NCBI RefSeq assembly: GCF_017876405.1
Contig: NZ_JAGINW010000001.1
Coordinates: forward strand, 5,779,203-5,843,202
Origin: Kibdelosporangium banguiense
GTDB taxonomy: Bacteria; Actinomycetota; Actinomycetes; Mycobacteriales; Pseudonocardiaceae
Direction: 5' to 3'
DNA length: 64,000 nucleotides
Both the position numbers and the translations under genes were made by a program. This document shows positions 8,631 through 17,636 of this stretch, one piece after another. How positions within the stretch are numbered: position 1 is the first letter of the stretch; the number at the start of each line of letters is the position of its first letter. The notes under the pieces were generated by a model that was given only the letters and a program-made list of their open reading frames with translations, was not told where the DNA came from and did not search any database.

Positions 8631-11054
8631 ATGCGTAGGGTGCTGGCTGTAGTGGCGCTGATCGCGGCCGGCCTGCCGGTCACGGCGGCGGAAGCGTCAC
8701 CTGGATTACGCTGGAGCGTGGACGATTCGCCGTTCCGGCTGGAGTTCTTCGACGGCCCTCGTCGGTTGATCAGTCAAGCCGCTGGGGACACGGCCGGTCC
8801 CAGTGGTCGGATGGCTTATCAGGTTGCCGACGGCTCGACTCACCGGCTCACCAATCTGGTGTCCAGCAAACGCGACCGCGGCGCCACGATCTACACCGTG
8901 GCCACGGACGAGGCGGCGCGGACAGCGAAGGTCATTGTCCGGTCGTCCCAGCGCGGACTGCGCGTGGAGTGGCGCTTCGAGCCCTCGGCAGGAGTAACTC
9001 AGGTCTACGAGGCGCTCACCGGGGATGACGCCGAGCATTTCCTGGGTGGTGGGTCGAACTTCATCTTCACGGATCTGCGGCACCGGACGTTGCTGAACAA
9101 GGCGTACTTCACGGGTGCCTCCACTTTGGGGCGATGCAACAAGAGCGGCGCGCCCAGCCCGTTCTTCCTCAGTTCGCGCGGATATGCGGTGTTCCCGGAC
9201 ACCGCGGCGATCGGCAGGCTGGCGTTTCCGAACGCGGTGGACGATCCGCCGCATTGTTCGACGACTCCGCCGCCGTGTCCCGTTGTGCTGGGGCAGCCGG
9301 ACCGGACTCAGCTGTGTTTCAAGACCGACCGGCTGGACTACGAGATCTATGCGGGCGGTCCGTCCGAAGTGGTGCGTGCCTACAGTGCCAAGGCCGGATA
9401 TCCGACTTTGCCGCCTCCACGGCAGTTCGCTTTGACTCATTGGCGTGACACGGTGGCGGATCAGGCCACTGTTGTCGATGACGTCGGGCAGTTGCTGGAT
9501 CGGGGGATTCCGCTGGCGACCGAATGGATCGACAACCCTTGGGAGACTTCGACCAAGCTGCCCAGTGAGGCGCAGAACAGCCGGTACGCGTGCAACGGGA
9601 CGTTGACTTTCGACACCGCGCAGTTCCCCGATCCGGCGAAGATGGTCGCTGATCTCCGGGCTCGGGGCGTGCATCTCGGGATCTGGGTTTCACCACATGT
9701 TCGGACAGTCGCGGCTGAACGGCCCTGCCCGGTGACCGACTATCCGTCCGGGTCGTTCATTCAGACCGACCGGACCGATCCTTTGCAGCTCGATCTCACC
9801 AATCCCGCGACCCGTGCGCACTTCGAGGCCAAGCTGGAGAAGCTCTTCTCGCTGGGGATCGACATGGTGAAGGGCGACCGCGGGGAGGAGTTCGAACTCG
9901 AGGACGCTACTTTTGCCGGCGGGCCGGGGACGCTGCTGATGAACACAAACCCTGTTCGGTATGCGCAGTCTACGGCAGATGTACTTCGTAAGCTTTACGG
10001 CGACAAATACACCATGTTGTGGCGTGGTGGGTACACCGGGATGCCGTCCATTGTGAACGGTGTCTGGGGTGGGGATCCGCAGGCTACTTATGATGGTTTG
10101 AGGTTGTCGGTTCGTCGCGGGCTCAATTCGTGGCTGGCTGGGCATCCTGCTTGGGGTACCGATACTGGAGGCTTCAACGGCGGTGGGACCGGGGCTCCTA
10201 GTCCGACTTTGTTCACTCGGTGGGCTCAGTTCTCTGCCGTGTCACCGGTTTTCGAGGTTGGTGGGGCTGGGCGCAACGCCACTCCTTGGCGCTACGACGA
10301 CAAAACCGTTGCGCGGTTCAGGGACCAGGTGTTGTTGCATTACGCGCTCTACCCTTATCTCTATGGGCTTGCCCAGCAGGCCGCTCGCACCGGTGAGCCG
10401 ATTGTCCGGCCGATGGCTTTCAACTATCCGTCCGATGAACAGGCCTGGACCGCTGACCAGCACATGCTGATCGGACGGGATTTGCTGGCTGTTCCGGTTA
10501 CGGCTGACCGGAATGAAGCTGACGCCGCTGCGGGGGTTCCTACTCCGGTTGAGGTCTATCTTCCTGCCGGGAAGTGGATCGACTTGCATACCGGAGCGAT
10601 GCTGGACAGTGGGCGGCATACTGTCATGTCTACTTTGGATGATTTTCCGCTTTATCTCCGGGCTGGTGCGGCTATCGGCTTCAACCAGCGGATCGACGGA
10701 GTTTGGCCGCAGCCTTGGGGATTGAACGACCTTGACCGTACCGATCGGTCCGGGTGGACTTACGCTCCCGGGGCCGGGCTTACTCACGCTACCAGTCCTA
10801 CCGGTGGGACTTTTGTCGCTCATAGCGGGTACGGGGTGACCAACATGGTTGTTTCTGGCGCTCCTGCCGAGACTCAGATCATGATTGCCGGGCAGGGTAA
10901 GCCTTCTCGGGTTTTGGTGGATGGGCGTCCGGTTGCCGAGACTGTCGGTCCGTTGGCTGATGTCTCCGTTGGGTGGAGTGTGAAGGCGAACCCCTTTGGC
11001 GGGATTCTCGTCAAACTTCGCGGCGGGACTCATGGTGTGACTGTCGTGCACTGA
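8631..11054 (+). CDS. Secreted glycoside hydrolase family 31
   Basis: An 807-residue exported GH31 enzyme (alpha-glucosidase/alpha-xylosidase class). Residues 1-22 are a signal peptide. An N-terminal beta-sandwich precedes the barrel. The nucleophile loop GIDMVKGDRGEE gives Asp416, and VWGGDPQ gives the probable acid/base Asp482, followed by TDTGGF at about 509-514. The C-terminal beta domains follow. Substrate within GH31 cannot be assigned; the clan includes xylosidases, glucosidases and transglycosylases. The 3' two thirds of the gene (from about 9.9 kb) has many T-ending codons compared with neighbours. A hairpin terminator follows. Confidence 0.93.
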   Translation: MRRVLAVVALIAAGLPVTAAEASPGLRWSVDDSPFRLEFFDGPRRLISQAAGDTAGPSGRMAYQVADGSTHRLTNLVSSKRDRGATIYTVATDEAARTAKVIVRSSQRGLRVEWRFEPSAGVTQVYEALTGDDAEHFLGGGSNFIFTDLRHRTLLNKAYFTGASTLGRCNKSGAPSPFFLSSRGYAVFPDTAAIGRLAFPNAVDDPPHCSTTPPPCPVVLGQPDRTQLCFKTDRLDYEIYAGGPSEVVRAYSAKAGYPTLPPPRQFALTHWRDTVADQATVVDDVGQLLDRGIPLATEWIDNPWETSTKLPSEAQNSRYACNGTLTFDTAQFPDPAKMVADLRARGVHLGIWVSPHVRTVAAERPCPVTDYPSGSFIQTDRTDPLQLDLTNPATRAHFEAKLEKLFSLGIDMVKGDRGEEFELEDATFAGGPGTLLMNTNPVRYAQSTADVLRKLYGDKYTMLWRGGYTGMPSIVNGVWGGDPQATYDGLRLSVRRGLNSWLAGHPAWGTDTGGFNGGGTGAPSPTLFTRWAQFSAVSPVFEVGGAGRNATPWRYDDKTVARFRDQVLLHYALYPYLYGLAQQAARTGEPIVRPMAFNYPSDEQAWTADQHMLIGRDLLAVPVTADRNEADAAAGVPTPVEVYLPAGKWIDLHTGAMLDSGRHTVMSTLDDFPLYLRAGAAIGFNQRIDGVWPQPWGLNDLDRTDRSGWTYAPGAGLTHATSPTGGTFVAHSGYGVTNMVVSGAPAETQIMIAGQGKPSRVLVDGRPVAETVGPLADVSVGWSVKANPFGGILVKLRGGTHGVTVVH

Positions 11055-11069
11055 GTTTGCTGTCACTGG

Positions 11070-11103
11070 GTGAGGCCGGGTCTTTGGTGAGATCCGGCCT
11101 CAC
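11070..11103. terminator. Hairpin terminator after GH31 gene
   Basis: A 14-bp stem (11070-11083 with 11090-11103, one G-U) around a 6-nt loop, 15 bp after the GH31 stop. It has no U-tract, as is frequent in high-GC actinomycetes. Confidence 0.7.
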
Positions 11104-11426
11104 TCGATACTGTTCCTACTGTGGATCTGATCTCTCGCTTGTGATTGCCGGGCTATGCCTTGGTGGCTGGTGCGCGGTTCGATTTGACACGGGAACCCCT
11201 GAGGCGGCCGCGCCAGGACTAAAGGGCAGGCCCAATGATTAGGGTTGGGTTCTCGGCCAAAGCCAAGTGGGGCCTGCCGCGCCGACGAGCTTAAGGCCGC
11301 CTCCACCCCGTGTAAAATCGAACCGCGCCAAGGCTTTGAGTCACTCTCTGGCAAGGAGTTCCTACCCGCCTGGGTGTCCATCACGCCAGGTCGAACTTTC
11401 GGCAAGCCTGATTCGCTGTAAGGGTT
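11104..11426. other. Non-coding, possibly structured or repeated sequence
   Basis: There is no convincing gene in the roughly 320 bp between the GH31 terminator and coxE. A minus-strand open frame of 101 codons (11100-11405) exists but has neither a good SD nor a recognisable domain. The segment has nested dyads: GGCAGGCCC (11225-11233) pairs with GGGCCTGCC (11270-11278), enclosing CCCAA (11231-11235) and TTGGG (11245-11249). The translated minus frame resembles hypothetical proteins I associate with dispersed repeats in related genomes, so a multicopy non-coding repeat is possible (inference). Confidence 0.4.
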
Positions 11427-12488
11427 TCAGGTGCTGACGGACCTTATCGCTGTGGCCAGCTCGTCCAAGGTTGGTGCAGTCAGGAGGGTGTCGATGTGCG
11501 GGGTGGCGATCATGAGGCCTAGGGGGCGGGCTTCGGTGATGTGGTGCGGGTTGATCCAGATGATTCTGTGGGATAGGCGGGAGAGGCGTTCGATGGCCTG
11601 GGTGAGTGTTTCGGGGGAGCCGCGGTCCAGGCCGTCGGAGCAGATCATGACTACGCTTCCTCGGCAGACTCTGCCCCAGGTTCGGAGGAGGTTGGTCATG
11701 CAGTGGCCTATTCGGGTGCCGCCGTCCCAGTCTGTGACTTGGTGGGCGGCTTGCTGAAGGGCTGTGTCTGGGTTGCGGTGGCGGAGTTGGTGGGTGATGC
11801 GGGCCAGGCGCGTTCCGAAGCAGAAGATCTCGACTTTGTCCGCGGATCTTTTTGCGGCGTGGGCGAACTGCAGCAGTGCGCGTGAATAGTCTGCCATTGA
11901 GCCGGAAACGTCCAGGATCAGGACGACTGGTCGTGGTCTGGTTCGGCGTTGCTTGTGCAGCAGCCGGACTGGGTCTCCGGTGGTTCGCATGGTGGCGCGG
12001 ATTGTTTGACGTATGTCCAGGTGGCCTGTGTGGGTTGGTTCGGTTCGGCGGGTTCGGCGGTTTGGGGGGATGAGTTGGATTCGGCGTAGCTTTGCCAGCT
12101 CTTGGTCGGTGCACGCGGAGAGTTCTTTGGATCGTAGAACCTCTACTGTGGACGCCATCAGGCCGAGCAGTGCTTCTTCGCGTTCCTGGCCTGGTTCGGT
12201 TTCGGGGATGTCGAAGGTTGTTTCGACACCTTCCGCCGCTGTCTTGAGTTTCATGAGCTCGGTTGCCGGGTTGGTCGGGTTCAGGAAGAAATCGCGGAAG
12301 ACCTGGTTGTAGACGGGGATGTCTTCTCTTCGGGTCACCAGTGTTGTCCGGCCGGCCCAATAGAGGTCCTGCAGGTCGGTTGGGGCCAGGCGGTCCAGGG
12401 CGGCGGTGAAGGTGAGGAGGTCTCCCGTTCCGACTGTCAGGCCTGCCGAACGCAGACTCTGTCCGAAGTGGACCAGATTGCTAAGCAT
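11427..12488 (-). CDS. coxE: CoxE-like VWA-domain protein
   Basis: A 353-residue von Willebrand factor A protein of the CoxE family. The N-terminal part is helical, and the VWA domain begins near residue 185 with LILDVSGSM (MIDAS DxSxS at 193-197), continuing through GGTRIGHCMTNLL and VVMICSDGLD. With the MoxR ATPase CoxD it forms the ATPase-VWA pair that in Oligotropha carboxidovorans is needed for insertion of sulfur and copper into the CO dehydrogenase active site. It overlaps the coxD 3' end by 8 bp, so they are co-expressed. Only one coxDE pair is present for two CODH-like enzymes. Confidence 0.9.
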   Translation of the reverse strand: MLSNLVHFGQSLRSAGLTVGTGDLLTFTAALDRLAPTDLQDLYWAGRTTLVTRREDIPVYNQVFRDFFLNPTNPATELMKLKTAAEGVETTFDIPETEPGQEREEALLGLMASTVEVLRSKELSACTDQELAKLRRIQLIPPNRRTRRTEPTHTGHLDIRQTIRATMRTTGDPVRLLHKQRRTRPRPVVLILDVSGSMADYSRALLQFAHAAKRSADKVEIFCFGTRLARITHQLRHRNPDTALQQAAHQVTDWDGGTRIGHCMTNLLRTWGRVCRGSVVMICSDGLDRGSPETLTQAIERLSRLSHRIIWINPHHITEARPLGLMIATPHIDTLLTAPTLDELATAIRSVST

Positions 12489-13311
12489 CGTGCAGGGAGG
12501 CTCGGGCTAGGTCCAGGTCGTCGCGCTCCTTGATTACCGCGCCGAGGGTCAGGTCCAGGACGTCTGGGGTGAGCGATGTCTGGCCTAGCAGGGTCAGTGT
12601 TCTTGCCCAGTCGATGGTTTCCGCTACGCCTGGTGGTTTGGCCAGGTCGAGCTTGCGCAGGCGAGTTACCGCTTCGACTACCTTGCGTGTCAACGATTCA
12701 GCGATGTCGGGTTGCCTCAACAGGACGATCTCGATTTCACGTTCGGCTGACGGGTAGTCGATCCAGTGGTACATGCATCGGCGCTTGAGGGCGTCGTGCA
12801 GTTCACGGGTCCTGTTGGAGGTGAGGACGACCAGGGGTGGCTTGTCTGCTTTGATCGTGCCGATTTCGGGGATGGTCACCTGGAAGTCGGACAGTACTTC
12901 CAGCAGGAATGCCTCGAACTCGTCGTCTGCCCGGTCTATCTCGTCGATCAGCAGGACTGCTCGGTCGCCGGCGCGTACGGCGTGCAACAGCGGCCTTTCC
13001 AGTAGGAATTCAGGGCCGAAGACCGCTTTGACCTCGGTTGCCTGGCGCATGTAGAGCAGTTGGCGGGCGTAATCCCACTCGTACAATGCCTGGTTTGTGT
13101 CGATGCCTTCGTGGCATTGGAGGCGGATCAGGTCCCGGCCCAGCACTGTCGCGAGGACCTTGGCTATCTCGGTCTTGCCTACGCCGACTTCGCCCTCCAG
13201 GAGCAACGGCCGGTTCAGCGACAGTGCCACGAAGGTGGCCGTGGCCAGGCCGCGGTCGGCCAGGTAGCCGCCGCCGCGCAGTTTTCCGGTCAGGTCATCG
13301 ACCGAGTTCAT
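12481..13311 (-). CDS. coxD: MoxR-family AAA+ ATPase (CoxD-like)
   Basis: A 276-residue MoxR ATPase. Walker A GEVGVGKTE lies at 40-48, Walker B LLIDEIDRAD at 120-129, a sensor-1 region VLTSNRTRELHDALKRRCMYHW follows, and the C-terminal lid is helical. Known CoxD proteins are membrane-associated chaperone-like ATPases that remodel apo-CO dehydrogenase to build the [CuSMoO2] centre. It overlaps coxE downstream by 8 bp, and its ATG overlaps the stop of the small upstream gene (ATGA). Assignment to Cox maturation rests on family and context. Confidence 0.9.
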   Translation of the reverse strand: MNSVDDLTGKLRGGGYLADRGLATATFVALSLNRPLLLEGEVGVGKTEIAKVLATVLGRDLIRLQCHEGIDTNQALYEWDYARQLLYMRQATEVKAVFGPEFLLERPLLHAVRAGDRAVLLIDEIDRADDEFEAFLLEVLSDFQVTIPEIGTIKADKPPLVVLTSNRTRELHDALKRRCMYHWIDYPSAEREIEIVLLRQPDIAESLTRKVVEAVTRLRKLDLAKPPGVAETIDWARTLTLLGQTSLTPDVLDLTLGAVIKERDDLDLARASLHDA

Positions 13312-13496
13312 TGCCGCGCTTGCTCGGTGCGATATTTGCCCTCGCGTTCGAGCCTGGCTCGCCAGGCTGCGCGCAGGTCGTCGTCCACCGGTTCGTCGCC
13401 GATGTGGCGCATCGCCTTGCAGGATCGTCCGCTGGAAACCACGTCTGTGCTGTCCTGCTCGTGTGCGCGCCAGATGTCTCGCAGCACTTCCTCCAT
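13308..13496 (-). CDS. Small protein in front of coxD, unknown function
   Basis: A 62-residue frame starting at an internal ATG (MEEVLRDIWRAHEQD) and ending with the ATGA stop-start overlap into coxD, which supports real translation. The sequence is charged and probably helical, with no membrane segment. A longer reading from 13610 would run into the divergent lysR start and the operator, so the short form is preferred. I do not recognise the family. Position suggests an accessory factor of CODH maturation or a translational leader for coxD. Confidence 0.55.
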   Translation of the reverse strand: MEEVLRDIWRAHEQDSTDVVSSGRSCKAMRHIGDEPVDDDLRAAWRARLEREGKYRTEQARQ

Positions 13497-13533
13497 CCTG
13501 CGGATGTTAGGCCGGTGCGCGGCCGGTTGCGTC

Positions 13534-13564
13534 AGTCGCTTAAGCATTCCCTTAACGAGCGACT
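13534..13564. promoter_or_regulatory. Cox operator 1: TAAG-N6-CTTA inside a larger dyad
   Basis: The core TAAGCATTCCCTTA lies at 13541-13554, flanked by outer arms AGTCGCT (13534-13540) and AGCGACT (13558-13564). It is in the divergent region between the small gene/coxDE (start 13496) and lysR (start 13600). The same TAAG-N6-CTTA core recurs at 18996 and 19997. LysR regulators bind AT-rich interrupted dyads of about this size and often bind near their own promoter. Confidence 0.65.
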
Positions 13565-13599
13565 CCGCCGACCGGCCTAACGCCGTAGCATCCTTGTGT

Positions 13600-14514
13600 A
13601 TGACGCTCACCCAGCTCGGTACGTTCGTGCTGGTGGCCCGGCTCGGTTCGGTGAAGGCCGCGGCCGACGCCCTCGGTGTGAGCGAACCCGCGGTTTCCCA
13701 GGCGTTGAGCTCCCTGCGGCAGCAGTTCGATGATCAGCTCATTGTCCGGTCGGGGCAGGCCATGCAGCTCACACCGGCCGGTGGGCGATTGCTTCCGATT
13801 GCCTCGAAGCTGGTCTCATTGGGCGCTGACGCGCAGGCAGCCGTTCGGAGCGGTCTCGGTGCACCTGAGGAATTGCGCGTGGTCGCATCGAGCACAATCG
13901 TCGAGTTCGTGACGCCGCCATTGCTCGAGGCGTTCACGTCCCGCGACATCACCTCCAGTGCGGGCGTGGCCGCCAGCGACGAACTGGCAGTGCTGGTGGC
14001 GAACCGGTTCGCGGATGTCGCGATCGGCCCTGATCTGGGCGGCGACATGGAGCTCGTCAGCGAACCGATCTTCCGGACCCACCTGATAGTCGTCACGGGC
14101 GGACCGGTCCGTAATCCCAACTGGCTTGTCGGGCCTTCGGGCACCGATCCGGGAAGTGACTGCGCACGACTGCTGAGCCGGATGAACGTCGACGACACCC
14201 GAATCCGCGTCTACCCGAGCCAGACCGCTGCCTGGGCGGCCGCTGCTGATGGTGCGGGCATTGCTCCGGCGCCCGCTCATCTTGTCCACGCTCAGATCCG
14301 TCGCGGTGAACTCCGCGCGGTGCAAACGCCCGTCACGCCCATGGACACGACCTGGTACGCCACCACACTCTCCCCGGAACGCCGATCCGCCGCAGCCGAG
14401 TCATTCCTGCAGTTCTTGCATGGTGCGGCGGCAATGCGGGTCATGCGTGAACCCGGCTCCGGCCTTCCGCCCGCGAAGTTCCGGCCGCCGGTCTACGTGA
14501 CCTTGTGGAGTTGA
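13600..14514 (+). CDS. LysR-family regulator next to CO dehydrogenase genes (copy 1)
   Basis: A 304-residue LysR-type transcriptional regulator. The N-terminal winged helix-turn-helix covers about residues 1-60 (FVLVARLGSVKAAADALGVS, then EPAVSQALSSLRQQF), and the effector-binding domain covers about 85-290. ATG at 13600 aligns with the start of its paralog at 19051. The two proteins are similar over their full length and both end in PPVYVTLWS. It faces away from coxDE and converges with the XdhC gene (stops adjacent). It probably senses a CO- or redox-related signal and controls the neighbouring cox operons (inference). Confidence 0.9.
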   Translation: MTLTQLGTFVLVARLGSVKAAADALGVSEPAVSQALSSLRQQFDDQLIVRSGQAMQLTPAGGRLLPIASKLVSLGADAQAAVRSGLGAPEELRVVASSTIVEFVTPPLLEAFTSRDITSSAGVAASDELAVLVANRFADVAIGPDLGGDMELVSEPIFRTHLIVVTGGPVRNPNWLVGPSGTDPGSDCARLLSRMNVDDTRIRVYPSQTAAWAAAADGAGIAPAPAHLVHAQIRRGELRAVQTPVTPMDTTWYATTLSPERRSAAAESFLQFLHGAAAMRVMREPGSGLPPAKFRPPVYVTLWS

Positions 14515-15255
14515 TCAGACCGGGTGGCAGTGGTCGATGACCGGGGGTGCGACGGTGATTGCCGGGTGTTCGGTGAGCAGTTCGGCGTAGATGGAAAGAG
14601 CGATCTCAGAGGGTGTGCGCGCACCGATGTCGAGGCCTGCGGGGGTGTGCACGCGGTGGCGTTGGTCGTCGGTGATGTCCATGGATTCGAGGACCGCGCG
14701 GCCTCGGCGAGGGCTGGCGACGAGACCGATGTACGAGACGTTGGCGTGCAAGGCGGCGAGCAAAGGTTCGGTTTCGTCGTGGCCATGGGAGGCGACGATC
14801 AGAGCTGTGAGGTCGGTGGGGACTTCCGCGGTTGACGAAACTTGCTGGACGTCGTGGCCAAGTGCCCTGCCGACCTTTACGAGTGCACGGGCGACCGGAG
14901 CGTCACCGAGTACGTACACCAGCTTGGGTGGCAGCACGGCTTCGAGGAAGATATCCAGCGAACCGCCTGACAGACATGGGTTTCCGACCGTGACCAGGCC
15001 CTCGGTGACTGTCTCGGCGCAAGCGGTCGGAGTGATTCGCAACAGGGTCGATTCGCCGGATTGGAGCAGGCGCATGCCCTGGGTGCGCACTGTTGATTCC
15101 GCGCAGCTGCCGCCGACGAAACCCTCCATTGATCCGTCGGCCAGTACGACCGCGCGATCGCCTGGCTTCGCGCTGGTCGGGCGTTCGGCCCGGACGACTG
15201 TCGCCACCACGAACGGGGTGCGGCCGGAGCGCAATGTGTCCACCCGGTCGAACAT
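14515..15255 (-). CDS. XdhC/CoxI-family molybdenum enzyme maturation factor
   Basis: A 246-residue protein of the XdhC/CoxI family: an N-terminal XdhC domain (FVGGSCAEST near residue 45) and a C-terminal Rossmann part with LVYVLGDAPVARALVKVG and ASPRRGRAVLESM. XdhC-type proteins bind molybdenum cofactor and help to sulfurate or insert it into hydroxylases of the xanthine oxidase family. AAGGAGG lies upstream of the ATG at 15255, 11 bp after the stop of the CoxL-like gene, so it ends the minus-strand operon. It is the only XdhC homolog in the window, so it may serve both enzymes. Confidence 0.88.
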   Translation of the reverse strand: MFDRVDTLRSGRTPFVVATVVRAERPTSAKPGDRAVVLADGSMEGFVGGSCAESTVRTQGMRLLQSGESTLLRITPTACAETVTEGLVTVGNPCLSGGSLDIFLEAVLPPKLVYVLGDAPVARALVKVGRALGHDVQQVSSTAEVPTDLTALIVASHGHDETEPLLAALHANVSYIGLVASPRRGRAVLESMDITDDQRHRVHTPAGLDIGARTPSEIALSIYAELLTEHPAITVAPPVIDHCHPV

Positions 15256-15266
15256 TGACCGCCTCC

Positions 15267-17636
15267 TTATTCGATCGCCAGGTCGCTGCGAAGCGGCCGG
15301 CCCTGGATCGCGCACCACACCGCCGCGGGCGTCAGGGGCATGTCGGCATGCCGGACATCGAAGGGTTTCAGTGCGTCCATGATCGCGTTGACGACCGCGG
15401 CCGGTGACCCGACGGTGGCCGATTCGCCGATCCCCTTTGCCCCAAGGGGATGATGCGGTGACGGGGTGACCATCTCGCCCAGTTCCCACGGCGGGCACTC
15501 GACTGAGGTGGGCAGCAGGTAGTCCATGAAGGAGCCGCCGAGGCAGTTGCCGTCCGAGTCGAAGGCCATCAGCTCCATCAACGCCATTCCGATGCCGTCG
15601 GCCAGGCCGCCGTGGATCTGACCCTCCACAATGGTCGGATTGATCCGGGTACCACAGTCGTCGACGGCGATGAACCGCCGGACCTTCACCTGGCCGGTTC
15701 CGGGATCGACGTCCACAACGCAGATGTAGGCGCCATACGGGAACGTCAGGTTCGGCGGGTTGTAGACGCAACTGGCGTCCAGATGCCCTTCGACACCGTC
15801 CGGGAGTTCCAAAGAAGAGTGCGCGGCAGCGGCGATCTCGGTGATGGTCCGGCCGATTGTCGGGGCACCCCGGACAAACCAGCGGCCGCGTTCCCAATCC
15901 AGGTCCGACGGGCTGACTTCGAGCATTGCCGACGCGACCAGCTTGGCCCGTTCCCGGACCCGTTGCGCCGCCACAGCCGCGGCCGCTCCGGACACCGGGG
16001 TCGAGCGGGAGCCGTAGGTTCCCAGGCCGAACGGCGTCTGGTCGGTGTCGCCGTGCACGACTTCGACCTCGTCCGGGCTGATTCCCAGTTCGTGCGCCAC
16101 GATCTGGGCGAACGTGGTCTCGTGGCCTTGTCCCTGCGATTGCACGGAAATTCTGAGTACAGCCGACCCGGTTGGGTGAATACGCAGTTCACAGCCGTCG
16201 GCCATGCCCAGGCCGAGAATGTCCATGTGCTTGCGGGGCCCGGCTCCGACCGCCTCGGTGAAACAGCTGATCCCGATGCCCATGTACTCGCCGCGTTCGC
16301 GTTTCGCGGCCTGCTCGGCACGTAAGGCCTCATAGCCGGCGGTCTTCATGGCGAGTTCCAGTGCGGCGGGGTAGTTGCCGGAGTCGTACTCCCAGCCGGT
16401 CGGGCAGACATACGGAAACTGCCCTGGCCTGAGCAGGTTCCGCATCCGCAATTCCGCGGGGTCGGTATCCAGTTCCAGAGCCAGCATGTCGACGAGTCGT
16501 TCGACCAGGTAGGAAGCCTCGGCGATGCGGAACGAACACGCGTACGCCACCCCGCCCGGTGCTTTGTTGGTGTACACGCCGGTCACTTCGCAGTGGGCGG
16601 CCTGCAGGTCGTAGGAACCGGTGACAATGTGGAAGAACCCGGCCGGATAATCGGTGGGCTGGGCAGTGCAGTTGAACGCGCCGTGGTCGGCCAGAACCCG
16701 CACCCGCAGGCCCAGGATCTTGCCGTCCGAGGTGGCCGCGATCTCGCCGCGCATATGGTAGTCACGGGCGAAAGCGCTGGTCATCAGGTTCTCGGAGCGG
16801 TCCTCGGCCCATTTCACCGGCCGTCCGGTGATCATCGAGCCGACCACCGCGCAGAGGTACGCCGGATAGATCGGGACCTTGTTGCCGAATCCGCCACCGA
16901 CATCCGGCGAGATCACCCTGATCCGGTGCTCCGGAATGCCGAGGACCGACGCGAGCAGCGTGCGGTGTGCGTGCGGCGCCTGGGTCGTCGACCATGCTGT
17001 GAGCTTCTCGGCGATGGGGTCGAAATCGGCGACGATCCCGCACGTCTCCAGCGGTGCCGGGTGCACGCGGGGATAGAGCACGTCCTGCGCCACAACGACA
17101 TCGGCTTTTGCGAACACCGCGTCGGTCGACGCCTTGTCGCCTGCTTCCCAGTCGAAGATGCGGTTGTCCTGCTTGTCTTTCAAGTCGTCTCGGATGACCA
17201 CAGTGGACTCGTCCAGCGAAGTCCCGGCGTCGGCGACAACCGGCAGAGGGGAGTACTCGACATCGATCAAGGCCAGCGCGTCCCGGGCGGCATAGTGGTC
17301 CTCGGCCACGACAAACGCGACTTCCTGGCCCTGGAACCGCACCTTGTCCGACGCCAGCACGGCCTGTGTGTCATAGGAGAGTGTCGGCATCCACGCCAAT
17401 CCCCGTTCCGCCAACTCCGATGCGGTGATTACGGCTTGCACTTTCGGGTGAGCCTCAGCCGCGGTGGTGTCGATCGACTCGATTCGGGCGTGCGCGAGTG
17501 GACTTCGTAGCACGGCGCCGTGCAGCATTCCGGGAAGCCGGACATCGTCGACATAGGTACCACGGCCCCGGACGAACCGGGCGTCTTCTTTGCGGCGCAT
17601 CCGGCCGAAACCCATCGGCGATCCGTTGGCGCTCAC
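15267..17636 (-). CDS. CoxL-like molybdopterin subunit with variant loop AYACSFR
   Basis: A 789-residue large subunit of the xanthine oxidase family, closest to CO dehydrogenase CoxL. It has GGGFGNKVPIYPAYL, QGQGHETTFAQIVAHELG and the C-terminal GAKGIGES with the base Glu. The active-site loop reads VAYACSFR (Cys367): the Cys that holds copper in form I CoxL is kept, but the preceding Arg of AYRCSFR is Ala. This paralog may be a divergent CODH or may act on another substrate. The GTG start at 17636 overlaps the coxS stop (GTGA). It is the third gene of an M-S-L-XdhC operon. Confidence 0.9.
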   Translation of the reverse strand: MSANGSPMGFGRMRRKEDARFVRGRGTYVDDVRLPGMLHGAVLRSPLAHARIESIDTTAAEAHPKVQAVITASELAERGLAWMPTLSYDTQAVLASDKVRFQGQEVAFVVAEDHYAARDALALIDVEYSPLPVVADAGTSLDESTVVIRDDLKDKQDNRIFDWEAGDKASTDAVFAKADVVVAQDVLYPRVHPAPLETCGIVADFDPIAEKLTAWSTTQAPHAHRTLLASVLGIPEHRIRVISPDVGGGFGNKVPIYPAYLCAVVGSMITGRPVKWAEDRSENLMTSAFARDYHMRGEIAATSDGKILGLRVRVLADHGAFNCTAQPTDYPAGFFHIVTGSYDLQAAHCEVTGVYTNKAPGGVAYACSFRIAEASYLVERLVDMLALELDTDPAELRMRNLLRPGQFPYVCPTGWEYDSGNYPAALELAMKTAGYEALRAEQAAKRERGEYMGIGISCFTEAVGAGPRKHMDILGLGMADGCELRIHPTGSAVLRISVQSQGQGHETTFAQIVAHELGISPDEVEVVHGDTDQTPFGLGTYGSRSTPVSGAAAAVAAQRVRERAKLVASAMLEVSPSDLDWERGRWFVRGAPTIGRTITEIAAAAHSSLELPDGVEGHLDASCVYNPPNLTFPYGAYICVVDVDPGTGQVKVRRFIAVDDCGTRINPTIVEGQIHGGLADGIGMALMELMAFDSDGNCLGGSFMDYLLPTSVECPPWELGEMVTPSPHHPLGAKGIGESATVGSPAAVVNAIMDALKPFDVRHADMPLTPAAVWCAIQGRPLRSDLAIE

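Noticed and set aside
11100..11405. 101-codon minus-strand frame as a gene
   Set aside because: No good SD, no domain, overlaps the GH31 terminator; treated as non-coding or repeat-derived.
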